Shown piece by piece: positions 24,129 through 31,202 of a stretch of DNA of 64,000 nt (position 1 is its first letter; each line of letters starts with the position of its first letter). A model generated the notes under the pieces. The model was not told the DNA's origin. It searched no databases and worked only from the letters and a program-made list of their open reading frames with translations. Origin of the DNA: a virus; the IMG/VR virus record IMGVR_UViG_3300032116_000001, positions 1 through 64,000 of that record; one strand, written 5' to 3'. A program made the position numbers and the translations under genes.

Positions 24129-24545
24129 ATGGCAATAACAAAATACAAAGGAGCCGTCGGGCTAACTAATGTAATGGCCTGTCTTGTCAATCAAAAAGCA
24201 AAAATCTTTGTTCCAATAGACGAAGACTGTCAATATGACCTGGTGGTAGATTATCAAAATTATCTTTACAGAGTGCAAGTTAAATATGCTGAGGCAAAAA
24301 ATGGCAAGATCGTTGTAAAGACGCGCTCAACGAATAACTATTGTGAAATTCGTTATACTAAAGATCATTTTGACGTGATTGCTGTTTGGGACAATGTTGG
24401 CAAAAAAGCATATTTTATTTCATCGAATTTAATCACAGAAGGAATGACGGAAATGACCTTGAGATTAGATGCACCAAAAAACAATCAAACTAAAAACATA
24501 AGATTGGCTCGTAATTATGAGCAATTTAATGCTGCGGTCGCATAG
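24129..24545 (+). CDS. PD-(D/E)XK homing endonuclease (I-Ssp6803I type)
   Basis: 138 residues starting MAITKYKGAVG. The segment FVPIDEDCQYDLVVDYQNYL followed by RVQVKYAE gives the P-D-QxK core of the group-I-intron-associated PD-(D/E)XK endonucleases typified by I-Ssp6803I. ATG 24129 is chosen because the upstream frame would translate the tRNA fragment. Its TAG stop lies 15 nt inside tRNA-Thr(TGT). It splits a tRNA into 5' and 3' pieces. Confidence 0.8.
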   Translation: MAITKYKGAVGLTNVMACLVNQKAKIFVPIDEDCQYDLVVDYQNYLYRVQVKYAEAKNGKIVVKTRSTNNYCEIRYTKDHFDVIAVWDNVGKKAYFISSNLITEGMTEMTLRLDAPKNNQTKNIRLARNYEQFNAAVA

Positions 24546-24613
24546 TGGTCGATTGCACCTCTCTTGTAAAGAGGAACTCCACACCGTGGGTTCGAATCCC
24601 ACCCGTAGCTCCA
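24531..24613 (+). tRNA. tRNA-Thr(TGT)
   Basis: Acceptor GCTGCGG/CCGTAGC, anticodon arm CCTCT-CTTGTAA-AGAGG, long variable region (AACTCCACACC), T-arm GTGGG-TTCGAAT-CCCAC, encoded TCCA. The 5' end overlaps the endonuclease stop codon. Confidence 0.9.
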
Positions 24614-24619
24614 TTTTTC

Positions 24620-24652
24620 GCACATATGTGTCAGGGGTTCGAATCCCCTCTC
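24620..24652 (+). pseudogene. 3' half of the disrupted tRNA gene
   Basis: T-arm AGGGG-TTCGAAT-CCCCT followed by CTCCTGC, which pairs with GCAGGTG of the fragment at 24059 (6 of 7 positions). No anticodon arm precedes it. Confidence 0.55.
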
Positions 24653-24682
24653 CTGCTTTGAGTTGAGTGATGATATCCGATC

Positions 24683-24723
24683 ATAAAAAATCCCCCTTTT
24701 TCTCAATAGTGATCGGATATATA
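24683..24723 (+). promoter_or_regulatory. C4 promoter of a large non-coding RNA
   Basis: TCCCC, 22-nt spacer, TATATA at 24718-24723; predicted start near 24728. No ORF of note follows. Confidence 0.72.
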
Positions 24724-24727
24724 AAGT

Positions 24728-25187
24728 ATTGCTGTGAGCTAAATCAATTGACACAGCATGATGAAACCAAAATCATCTAAAAACAATAAGGTGCTCCATA
24801 TACGTCTGGGAAAGATAAATTAGACGTGGACACACTGTGATGTGGACTAATCACAGCGCACTGGGGCATGTGTGCAAGCCCGAAAAGCCTATCTTTACTG
24901 ATATAGTTAAAGAGAAAGAGCAGAGAGTTAAGGCTTAAAATAAACTCCATGCGTTCGTAAGGATGAACTCAAAGACGAGTTCAGTTATGACTAGGATACG
25001 AGAGGAGGGAGGCAATGAGTTTCTCTCCTCTCCCCGACAAAGCGATTTCCGACTGCTCATCGGAGAAGTGATCTAGTAAAACACTCAGAAAAACACTAGC
25101 GTAGGAAATGCGTTAATCCCTGATTTTTTATCGGTTTTTAGAGACAAAAAACTGTTCGTATAGGGCTTGCGGTAAGCCTCTTGTTTT
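24728..25187 (+). ncRNA. large structured RNA, about 460 nt, family unassigned
   Basis: Begins at the predicted start of a C4 promoter and ends at a terminator-like hairpin (GGCTT/AAGCC, then TTGTTTT). Contains many perfect stems: GCTGTG/CACAGC, GATGA/TCATC, ACGTCT/AGACGT, CTGTGAT/ATCACAG, GAACTC/GAGTTC, GAGAGGAG/CTCCTCTC, TCCGA/TCGGA. No long ORF. Size, phage origin and tRNA-cluster position are like the ornate large RNA classes GOLLD and ROOL, but I cannot assign it to either. Confidence 0.6.
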
Positions 25188-25339
25188 AGCTAGGTGATCC
25201 TGTATGTAAAAACCAAGCGGATGGAACAAATCAATTTGTTTTCGCGAGCAAATGATCCATTGACTTTGGGGAACAGCGTAAGAACGTTTCGCCATGAGGC
25301 TTTGAGCAAAGTCTCGTTCCCCAAAAATAAAAAGATTCT
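25188..25339 (+). other. non-coding spacer with promoter-like box before tRNA-Asp
   Basis: TAGGTGATCCTGTATGTA resembles the tRNA-cluster promoters. A stem GGGGAAC/GTTCCCC (about 25278-25324) encloses a second hairpin just before tRNA-Asp. A 42-codon frame from 25221 runs into the tRNA but has no other support. Confidence 0.4.
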
Positions 25340-25416
25340 GGGTATGTAGTTCAGTTGGTTAGAGCACCTGCCTGTCACGCAGGAAGTCGCGAGTTCAAGT
25401 CTCGTCATATCCGCCA
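25340..25416 (+). tRNA. tRNA-Asp(GTC)
   Basis: Acceptor GGGTATG/CATATCC, anticodon arm CCTGC-CTGTCAC-GCAGG, T-arm GCGAG-TTCAAGT-CTCGT, encoded GCCA. Confidence 0.94.
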
Positions 25417-25436
25417 AAATTTCCAAAGGAGACAAA

Positions 25437-25652
25437 ATGAATAGACAAATAGAAAGCCTCGATCATCTGGTGTCTCTTGGGCTACTGACATCATATGAGT
25501 TTGTAAACGTGTCAGCCAATAACATTGAGGGCGAGATTTCAGAACATCATAATTCTGATCGATTGAAACTCATATTCCCGAATGGGTTGGAAGTGAAGAT
25601 CACTGCGATCACAACAGGCATGGAAGAAGATGCTCTTTTGAGATTGGAATAA
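25437..25652 (+). CDS. small hypothetical protein
   Basis: 71 residues (LGLLTSYEFVNVSANNIEGE; LKLIFPNGLEVKIT). One of few genes here with a full Shine-Dalgarno (AAAGGAGA), as expected if it is read from the tRNA transcript and not from a leaderless promoter. Confidence 0.7.
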   Translation: MNRQIESLDHLVSLGLLTSYEFVNVSANNIEGEISEHHNSDRLKLIFPNGLEVKITAITTGMEEDALLRLE

Positions 25653-25692
25653 AAATCCCCCATTTTCAGAAGAGTGATCGGATATAAGAAGT

Positions 25693-25950
25693 ATGGAAGC
25701 AAAGATTTATCGCCAGGCTCATCCCCAGGATGAAAATCGTCTTTCTGTTGCCGCTGATATTTTTGCACGGCGGCACCGCCTTGAGATTTCTCACCACAGC
25801 GATTTGAACTACACTGATCTAACTGGGGCAAACAATTTGGCTTTCCTTTGGGAACGCGCAAAGTGCCGAGCATTACTTATGCCCTTGAAGATCAGTGAAA
25901 AGCATCAAATTTGGCTTGAGAACGACAAAATTGTTCTGACTCCTTACTGA
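25693..25950 (+). CDS. hypothetical protein
   Basis: 85 residues (AADIFARRHRLEISHHSDLN). C4 promoter with TATAAG hexamer, leaderless. No family recognised. Confidence 0.66.
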   Translation: MEAKIYRQAHPQDENRLSVAADIFARRHRLEISHHSDLNYTDLTGANNLAFLWERAKCRALLMPLKISEKHQIWLENDKIVLTPY

Positions 25951-25952
25951 CA

Positions 25953-26291
25953 ATGGTCCCGCTTGGGAACACTATCGGCAAGACCAATCGTAGAACAAGT
26001 ATGAATAGTTCAGACAACATTCTTCAGGAACAAGAAATCGAAAGAATTCTCACGTCATTTATCCAATCGCGAAATCGACAAGAAAGAGAATGCTCATTGG
26101 AGGAATGCCAAGGGATTATTAATTGGGCAGCTGAAGTTATTGTGAATTACACAGCCTTGCAGCTTTTATTAAAAGGTCATGCGGAAATCGAAGATTTTGA
26201 TGGTGATGATGTTCGTCTCACCACTCCCGAAAACATTCAGTTTCATACTCCGCTGATGAATCAAATCGCGAGGCAAATTGAAGAACTTTAA
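25953..26291 (+). CDS. hypothetical helical protein
   Basis: 112 residues from ATG 25953, 2 nt after the previous stop; ATG 26001 is an alternative start. Helical with RNRQERECSLEECQGIINWA. No family recognised. Confidence 0.6.
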   Translation: MVPLGNTIGKTNRRTSMNSSDNILQEQEIERILTSFIQSRNRQERECSLEECQGIINWAAEVIVNYTALQLLLKGHAEIEDFDGDDVRLTTPENIQFHTPLMNQIARQIEEL

Positions 26292-26295
26292 TAAT

Positions 26296-26422
26296 TGATT
26301 TTCCAACGAAGCACCTTGGCAAGAGCTTTTTCTAACAGTTTTGGCTCCATGCCAAGAAGGACACGTGCCCTGAAACCACGTGTTAATGCTGAAAATATGG
26401 GGACAATCGGGAGAGACCGATA
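26296..26422 (+). ncRNA. structured non-coding region
   Basis: CCTTGGCA pairs with TGCCAAGAAGG across about 28 nt, followed by the perfect hairpin ACACGTG/CACGTGT. No promoter of its own is obvious, so it may be the 3' end of the upstream transcript. Followed by ATCGG-GAGAGA-CCGAT, which recurs at 26722. Confidence 0.45.
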
Positions 26423-26460
26423 AAAAATCCCTCTTTTTTGGGGAATGAAATTCATATAAG
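26423..26460 (+). promoter_or_regulatory. C4-type promoter of structured RNA A1
   Basis: A-run, TCCCT, 22 nt, TATAAG; no start codon follows at the usual place. Confidence 0.65.
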
Positions 26461-26464
26461 AAAT

Positions 26465-26640
26465 GTGAAGTGAAAGAAAAGTAAAAAGTTCGCCCGAATT
26501 AAATATCGGAACAATCCTTTCCTGAAGAGGTTTAGCACTAATTAGGATTAAAGACACTTGGAGTGGGAACTCTGTTTGAAAGAAGTAACATATACCCCGC
26601 AATGGTAACAGACCTACCACCGAGGCGAAAAATTGCTAGA
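26465..26640 (+). ncRNA. structured RNA A, copy 1
   Basis: Core 26489-26629 is bracketed by TTCGCC/GGCGAA. Shares the 5' block TTCGCCCGAATTAAATATCG and the 3' block ACCACCGAGGCGAAAAATT with a second copy at 50739-50901. The variable interior keeps a hairpin architecture (AATCC/GGATT; TCTGTT/AACAGA). Both copies start from a C4-type promoter with no ORF, which argues for a conserved, undescribed RNA. Confidence 0.65.
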
Positions 26641-26734
26641 TAAATGGAAATCTAGCTCAACGAGCACAGACACCTTGTAGCTAAAAGCGTCGCATGTGAG
26701 AGCCATTGCGGAAGTGGTGTGACAATCGGGAGAG

Positions 26735-26782
26735 ACCGATAAAAAATCCCCTTTTTTCGAGGGATAAAACAATATAAAAGAT
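26735..26782 (+). promoter_or_regulatory. C4-type promoter of structured RNA B
   Basis: A-run, TCCCC, 21 nt, TATAAA, preceded by the repeated ATCGG-GAGAGA-CCGAT hairpin. Confidence 0.6.
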
Positions 26783-26786
26783 ATCA

Positions 26787-26940
26787 GTGCAGTGCGGAGT
26801 GATAGCTACACGAAGCACCTGGAAAAGCTAACCAGAGACACTGTGATGCTACGGTGGTGTATAGAGCACAGCAGAACGAATTGACCTCGGTCATGCAGGG
26901 ACGCAGGAGGCGACTTCGCTCGCCCCGTAGCTATAATTTT
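26787..26940 (+). ncRNA. structured RNA B upstream of two tRNA-Ser genes
   Basis: ATAGCTAC near 26800 pairs perfectly with GTAGCTAT near 26930, enclosing GGCGA/TCGCC and other stems. It ends 3-5 nt before tRNA-Ser(GGA), so it may be a leader of these tRNAs or an independent RNA. Only a 12-codon frame (from an internal ATG) is present. Confidence 0.5.
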
Positions 26941-26942
26941 TC

Positions 26943-27030
26943 GGAGAGTAAACCAGTCAAGGATTGGGGCATCCTGGAAAGATGATCGGATGTGCGAACA
27001 TCTACGGGGCAGGTCCGTTGCTCTCCTCCA
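26943..27030 (+). tRNA. tRNA-Ser(GGA)
   Basis: Acceptor GGAGAGT/GCTCTCC, anticodon loop CTGGAAA, class II variable arm GGATGTGCGAACATC, encoded TCCA. U at position 73 is unusual for Ser. Confidence 0.85.
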
Positions 27031-27047
27031 TTTTCATTCAAAAGAAC

Positions 27048-27133
27048 GGAACGTAATCCCGACAGGTGCTGGGCGATGTTTGCTAAACAATCGGCTTTGT
27101 AAAAGAAGTGGGGTTCGAGTCCTCTGCGTTCCT
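27048..27133 (+). tRNA. tRNA-Ser(GCT)
   Basis: Acceptor GGAACGT/GCGTTCC, anticodon loop TTGCTAA, long variable arm, T-loop TTCGAGT. T-stem has one mismatch and no CCA is encoded. Confidence 0.78.
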
Positions 27134-27178
27134 AAAAAAATCCCCCTTTCTTTTTGTTCCTGGAGTGATATATAAAAC

Positions 27179-27379
27179 ATGAAAGATTTTGAAGACGTGG
27201 TTTTTGGAAGTTCCGATGAATGGAATGGGGCAGCTGGTATTGTGCCTGAGGACAAGTTTTACGTTTCTTATCCCGATTGTTCCATTCAGATTTGCGACAC
27301 CGAAGGAGAGTGTGCGGCAATTCAAAGAGAATTCCGTGTTATGCACCGCCGAAACCCGATCACTGGCGAAGCAACTTAA
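27179..27379 (+). CDS. small hypothetical protein
   Basis: 66 residues, acidic (MKDFEDVVFGSSDEWNGAAG). C4 promoter ends 4 nt before the ATG. No family recognised. Confidence 0.65.
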   Translation: MKDFEDVVFGSSDEWNGAAGIVPEDKFYVSYPDCSIQICDTEGECAAIQREFRVMHRRNPITGEAT

Positions 27380-27419
27380 AAATCCCCTTTCTTTCGTGGC
27401 CTAATCGGATATATAAGAT

Positions 27420-27602
27420 ATGGAACGAGACTACCAAGTTGATATTAGTGCCACGGCTGTGGTGCGAACCTGTGTTGAAGTTCGGGCTTCCAGCCCCGAA
27501 GAGGCCGTAGGCTTGGCCATCGAAGTTGCTGAAAGCGGCAACGTGATCTGGAAGTATGACGGCGTAAACGATGGGACTATGATCGTTTTTAACGTGGAAT
27601 AA
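27420..27602 (+). CDS. small hypothetical protein
   Basis: 60 residues, beta-alpha-beta pattern (YQVDISATAVVRTCVEVRAS then EEAVGLAIEVAES). Leaderless from a C4 promoter. Confidence 0.65.
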   Translation: MERDYQVDISATAVVRTCVEVRASSPEEAVGLAIEVAESGNVIWKYDGVNDGTMIVFNVE

Positions 27603-27643
27603 AAAATCCCCTTTTTGTTCACAAGCAAAATCATATAAAAGAC

Positions 27644-27994
27644 ATGGGAAACACATCTTACAAACCCACGCTCGGATTCTATATCACTTTTGGTATTTTG
27701 AATCTTGTCACTTCGATTTTTTCAGGCTACGCCGTCTCGACTCTCTGGGAATGGTTTGTTGTTCCCCTTGGGGTTCCTAGCATCGGGCTTTTTCATGCGA
27801 TTGGGCTCGTTGTCTTGGGGACTGTGTTCACGATGGGAATCACCCAAGTTCTTGCGATTCTTAACATGAACACTAGCGAGAATGTTTCACCAGAAGAGAG
27901 TTACACTCGTTTGAATGTTGTCCTCGGGTTTGTTGGCATTATGCTTCCCGCAATTGCTCTTGGCTCGGGATACATCTGCAAGATTTTGATGTAA
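27644..27994 (+). CDS. membrane protein, three TM segments, paralog of the 28819 gene
   Basis: 116 residues with TM helices at about 9-30, 47-72 and 90-113. The TLWEWFVVPLGVPSIGLFHA segment aligns with QIWLWFATPHGATPLTIFQA in the 28819 product. Function unknown; inner membrane expected. Confidence 0.72.
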   Translation: MGNTSYKPTLGFYITFGILNLVTSIFSGYAVSTLWEWFVVPLGVPSIGLFHAIGLVVLGTVFTMGITQVLAILNMNTSENVSPEESYTRLNVVLGFVGIMLPAIALGSGYICKILM

Positions 27995-28001
27995 AACATT
28001 A

Positions 28002-28026
28002 TCCAGGGGGAGTAATTCCCCCTGGA
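28002..28026 (+). other. intergenic hairpin
   Basis: Perfect TCCAGGGGGA/TCCCCCTGGA without a T-run, between the 27644 and 28040 genes. It probably stabilises or partitions the mRNA, since no promoter separates the two genes. Confidence 0.55.
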
Positions 28027-28039
28027 AGCGAGCATAAAC

Positions 28040-28306
28040 ATGAAATTCAAAGTTTGCAACATTCAACATGGCGAAGAAGATTTTTGTGTCATGGTGTCTA
28101 TTCATCAAGACCCGATCAGTGATCTGACCGTAGTGCAATGCTTGGATTATGATATTGCTTCACAAGGCAAAACCGAAGAAGCTGCGATGATTCGATTTGA
28201 GCGATGTTTTATTGTCGCTATCGAAGCCTTTGAAAAATACGGCGTGAACTTTCGAGAAAGTCTTGCTGAAGCTCCGCCCGAATACTGGAAAGGCTGCCCG
28301 ATTTAA
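28040..28306 (+). CDS. HicB-like fold protein
   Basis: 88 residues. TVVQCLDYDIASQGKTEEAA followed by a helix and EAPPEYW resembles HicB-type antitoxin domains, but no HicA toxin is adjacent. Ends directly against tRNA-Thr(GGT). Confidence 0.6.
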   Translation: MKFKVCNIQHGEEDFCVMVSIHQDPISDLTVVQCLDYDIASQGKTEEAAMIRFERCFIVAIEAFEKYGVNFRESLAEAPPEYWKGCPI

Positions 28307-28381
28307 GCTGATATGGCGCAGTGGTAGCGCATCTCCTTGGTAAGGAGAAGGCCGCGAGTTCAAATCTCGCTATCAGCTCCA
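28307..28381 (+). tRNA. tRNA-Thr(GGT)
   Basis: Acceptor GCTGATA/TATCAGC, anticodon arm TCTCC-TTGGTAA-GGAGA, T-arm GCGAG-TTCAAAT-CTCGC, encoded TCCA. Confidence 0.94.
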
Positions 28382-28423
28382 AAAAATCCCCCATTTTCTA
28401 AACTCTTATCGGATATATAAGAT

Positions 28424-28765
28424 ATGAGCAATTACATCAAGAAGGCAGATGAAATTTACAAAGCAATCGAAGACCTGAGCCGAAATGACGATGGAGTTGA
28501 ACGATTTAAGAAAGCCGAAGAAGATGATCTGATTGACGTTGAGGTTTATGGCAAGGACTTTCGTCACGCAAAGCATGGTGAAGGATGCTATGTTCTGCAA
28601 ATCACGATTTGCGATAAGGATTATTGCGCCGTTTGGTTCAACACTGTTGGCGGCGATTGGATTGAAATCAATCACTATGAATTTTCCGAATGGCGTCAGC
28701 TATACAAGAAGTATATTTCCAACACTTCTAATGATATTTTGGGCGATGATTTGGTGACCAATTGA
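28424..28765 (+). CDS. hypothetical protein
   Basis: 113 residues: helical N-terminus then a beta-rich middle (YVLQITICDKDYCAVWFNTV). C4 promoter immediately after the tRNA. No family recognised. Confidence 0.68.
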   Translation: MSNYIKKADEIYKAIEDLSRNDDGVERFKKAEEDDLIDVEVYGKDFRHAKHGEGCYVLQITICDKDYCAVWFNTVGGDWIEINHYEFSEWRQLYKKYISNTSNDILGDDLVTN

Positions 28766-28818
28766 AAATCGGGTAAAAAAATCCCCTTTTTTCATTCAAT
28801 CAGAATCATATAAGAAAT

Positions 28819-29187
28819 ATGGGTAATGATCCTGTAGTAATCAAAGTTCGGGCGTCGGCCTTTTTCGGATTTCTTTTCATGTCTGTTTTGGTGGGCATCT
28901 ATCGAGCCTTCGTACTGACTCAAATTTGGCTTTGGTTTGCCACCCCTCATGGAGCCACGCCTTTGACGATCTTCCAGGCTATTGTGATTATGCTTGTAAC
29001 CTCACTTCTGTCATATTCCAAGTCATTGTCAAATACTCAATATAAAGTCGAAGAAAAGACTGAGACTAAGCCGAATGAAAAGTTCAATGATTTTGTGAGT
29101 ATTCTTTACAGCAATCTCAACTCTTCCCTAGTGTTGATCACGTTCGTTTACATCACTTGTTTCGCCATCTACAAACTGGCCCCCTAA
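28819..29187 (+). CDS. membrane protein, three TM segments, paralog of the 27644 gene
   Basis: 122 residues, TM helices at about 12-35, 47-68 and 98-119 with a charged loop between the last two. See the 27644 entry for the shared segment. C4 promoter with TATAAG hexamer. Confidence 0.72.
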   Translation: MGNDPVVIKVRASAFFGFLFMSVLVGIYRAFVLTQIWLWFATPHGATPLTIFQAIVIMLVTSLLSYSKSLSNTQYKVEEKTETKPNEKFNDFVSILYSNLNSSLVLITFVYITCFAIYKLAP

Positions 29188-29192
29188 AAGAT

Positions 29193-29217
29193 TTGTCCCC
29201 TGTAAACCAGGGGGCAA
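29193..29217 (+). other. intergenic hairpin
   Basis: TTTGTCCCCTG/CAGGGGGCAAA without a T-run, similar in position to the hairpin at 28002 after the paralogous gene. Confidence 0.5.
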
Positions 29218-29235
29218 ACTCCCCATAATATCACC

Positions 29236-29496
29236 ATGAATTCAGAAACCGAAAAGCAAGAAAGTATTCTTGTCGTGAAAGATCACAAGACGCTCAGAAA
29301 TCATCCCGTGCCCGTGCTGAAAGCCTGGTTGAATAGATTTGTTGAGAATGGAGATCAAGTGACAATCAAACAAGTGGACGATGACATTCTATTTACTTGT
29401 CCTAATCGATCACTTGAATTTTATGTTCTTAAACTTTGTGATGTGATCGATGAATTTGGATTTGCAAAAACACTCTTCCCCGAGGACACGATCTAA
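29236..29496 (+). CDS. hypothetical protein
   Basis: 86 residues, mixed helix and strand (LKAWLNRFVENGDQVTIKQV). No own promoter, so probably co-transcribed with 28819. Confidence 0.62.
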   Translation: MNSETEKQESILVVKDHKTLRNHPVPVLKAWLNRFVENGDQVTIKQVDDDILFTCPNRSLEFYVLKLCDVIDEFGFAKTLFPEDTI

Positions 29497-29540
29497 AAAA
29501 TCCCCCTTTTTTGCACGACGAAACAGATATATAAAAAGTA

Positions 29541-29735
29541 ATGGTAATTTTCAACAAAGGTGATCGAGTTCAAATCTCCGCAAAAGAATCCACTTCCGTG
29601 GATGAATGGGGTAGAATCTCCTCGACTGGAACCGTGGAAAGCAACATCCCAGACCAAAATGGCGAAATCTTAGTGCATGCTGATGGCCTTTTGGCTATGA
29701 TTAGTGTTCTGCCTACAGAATTGACGAAAATCTAA
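29541..29735 (+). CDS. small SH3-like hypothetical protein
   Basis: 64 residues (FNKGDRVQISAKESTSVDEW; GEILVHADGLLAMISV), typical of a small beta-barrel. C4 promoter upstream; tRNA-Met follows 18 nt downstream. Confidence 0.62.
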   Translation: MVIFNKGDRVQISAKESTSVDEWGRISSTGTVESNIPDQNGEILVHADGLLAMISVLPTELTKI

Positions 29736-29753
29736 AACAACGTAAAACACCTT

Positions 29754-29831
29754 GGGGGTGTAGCTTAGTTGGACTAAAGCAAACCGCTCATAACGGTTAG
29801 ATCGTGGGATCGTAGCCCACCGCCCCCACCA
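29754..29831 (+). tRNA. tRNA with CAT anticodon (Met, or Ile if lysidine-modified)
   Basis: Acceptor GGGGGTG/CGCCCCC, anticodon arm AACCG-CTCATAA-CGGTT, encoded ACCA. The C1-A72 mismatch of an initiator is absent, so it is an elongator-type tRNA. Confidence 0.9.
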
Positions 29832-29873
29832 AATTTCCCCTTTTTTCACCCGATCAGAATCATATAATAGATA

Positions 29874-30353
29874 ATGAACATCTCAGTTAGAAACGCAAAG
29901 GTTGACGCACATAATTCCCAGGAAACTCTGTGCTTTTCGGCGCAAATAACCATTGATGACAAACTTGCTTTTTATGCCGAAAACAATGGCACTGGCGGAA
30001 CTAATACTTATTATCTCAACACTGATGAAGATCAATCCGCACAATTCCTTGAAGATGCAGAGGAATTTGCTAAGAATCTAACTGGAGAAAATTTTGAAGC
30101 ACTGGATTTGCTGATCGGGTCACTGGTAAGCGCATACACAACCGCGAACGAAAAGATTGACACGACCATTTTTATGATCGAAGATTCACAAGTTTACACC
30201 GTGGATTTTGGAAAGAATCTTACCCTGTTGGATATTGTAGGCTTTGTTAAAGACAATCCCAACGCAAAGGTTCTGAATATGCTGAATTTTTCAGACGCAG
30301 TTCGCGAAATCGCCCTGGCAGATTTGAAGAACCAGGATTTTTCCCAAGTTTAA
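29874..30353 (+). CDS. hypothetical acidic protein
   Basis: 159 residues (FYAENNGTGGTNTYYLNTDE; DIVGFVKDNPNAKVLNML). No family recognised. C4 promoter with TATAAT hexamer between tRNA-Met and the gene. Confidence 0.68.
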   Translation: MNISVRNAKVDAHNSQETLCFSAQITIDDKLAFYAENNGTGGTNTYYLNTDEDQSAQFLEDAEEFAKNLTGENFEALDLLIGSLVSAYTTANEKIDTTIFMIEDSQVYTVDFGKNLTLLDIVGFVKDNPNAKVLNMLNFSDAVREIALADLKNQDFSQV

Positions 30354-30398
30354 GAGAAAAATCCCCTAAGTTTTGGAAATCAAAAGGATATATAAAAC

Positions 30399-30980
30399 AT
30401 GAACCAGCTGCTTTCGGAAGAAGAACAACAAGATCGCGCAAGCTTCTTGAAGAAACAAAAGTTATCTCAAATCAAGACAATCGCGATCATTATGGTGATC
30501 GTGTTCACTGGAATCTGGGGCACGACTAGTATCATCAAGAACCATCAAAACATGATTGCACAACAAAAAGCCGCGCAAGAACGACAAGCAAAGAAAGATC
30601 AAGAAGCTGCACGGCTCGCAGAACAATCGAAGGCTGAACAAGATTTTATCGAATCCTATAAAGGACGACTTGAAGCATGGGAGAACATTCTCGGCAATGA
30701 CAACCCCATTAAGGGCTGGCCCGTGCGCCGACGAGAATACATCATTCAAGACATTGCCAATAAAGAAGCAGAGATCACAAATATCTTGAGCAAAATTGGT
30801 TCAGCCACAACTAGGACTGAACACAATAACGGAAACACATCGCTTGCTTACAACGTAGAACAGATGAGCGAACTGCAAAGTCAACTCAAAAAGGCTGAAT
30901 ACGAGCTTTATCTACTGAATACAGAACTCCGCCGCGATGAATACTTTGAAGGACGAATCGCTGGATACGATCTAAAATGA
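30399..30980 (+). CDS. membrane-anchored coiled-coil protein
   Basis: 193 residues: cytoplasmic start, TM helix at about 25-46, then a long Glu/Gln/Lys-rich coiled coil (residues 50-85 and again 150-180). The topology suggests an envelope protein with a long extra-membrane rod. Overlaps the next small TM gene by 4 nt. No homologue recognised. Confidence 0.68.
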   Translation: MNQLLSEEEQQDRASFLKKQKLSQIKTIAIIMVIVFTGIWGTTSIIKNHQNMIAQQKAAQERQAKKDQEAARLAEQSKAEQDFIESYKGRLEAWENILGNDNPIKGWPVRRREYIIQDIANKEAEITNILSKIGSATTRTEHNNGNTSLAYNVEQMSELQSQLKKAEYELYLLNTELRRDEYFEGRIAGYDLK

Positions 30981-31075
30981 TTAGCTTTTTCTATGTCATG
31001 TCGTTTGTAACGATCATAGCCATTGTTCTGATCGTAGCGTGGATTAAAGAAGTGATTCATCACTTCAAAAAGTAA
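30977..31075 (+). CDS. 32-residue single-TM protein
   Basis: Translationally coupled (ATGA) to the upstream coiled-coil membrane gene. One TM helix (MSFVTIIAIVLIVAWI) and a basic tail. Overlap with a membrane gene supports it despite its size; a spanin-like pairing is possible but not shown. Confidence 0.55.
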   Translation: MISFFYVMSFVTIIAIVLIVAWIKEVIHHFKK

Positions 31076-31083
31076 AACAAAAT

Positions 31084-31159
31084 GCCCCAGTAGCTCAGTG
31101 GATAGAGCAGCGGCCTTCTAAGCCGTTTGTCGGAGGTTCGAGTCCTCTCTGGGGCACCA
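31084..31159 (+). tRNA. tRNA-Arg(TCT)
   Basis: Acceptor GCCCCAG/CTGGGGC, anticodon arm GCGGC-CTTCTAA-GCCGT, T-arm GGAGG-TTCGAGT-CCTCT, encoded ACCA. Confidence 0.94.
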
Positions 31160-31202
31160 AATTTTCCCCTTATTTCAAAACACTTTTATACTATATCAAA
31201 GT

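Noticed and set aside
24728-25187. tmRNA or RNase P RNA
   Set aside because: No tRNA-like closing ends with CCA and no conserved P4-type blocks were found; left as unassigned.
25190-25435. 81-codon minus-strand ORF
   Set aside because: It crosses tRNA-Asp and a palindromic hairpin; its frame looks like read-through of tRNA sequence.
26288-26620. 110-codon minus-strand ORF
   Set aside because: It would antisense the structured RNA A copy and a C4 promoter; composition is not protein-like.
28040-28306. HicAB toxin-antitoxin pair
   Set aside because: Only a HicB-like fold is visible; no HicA-like neighbour exists.
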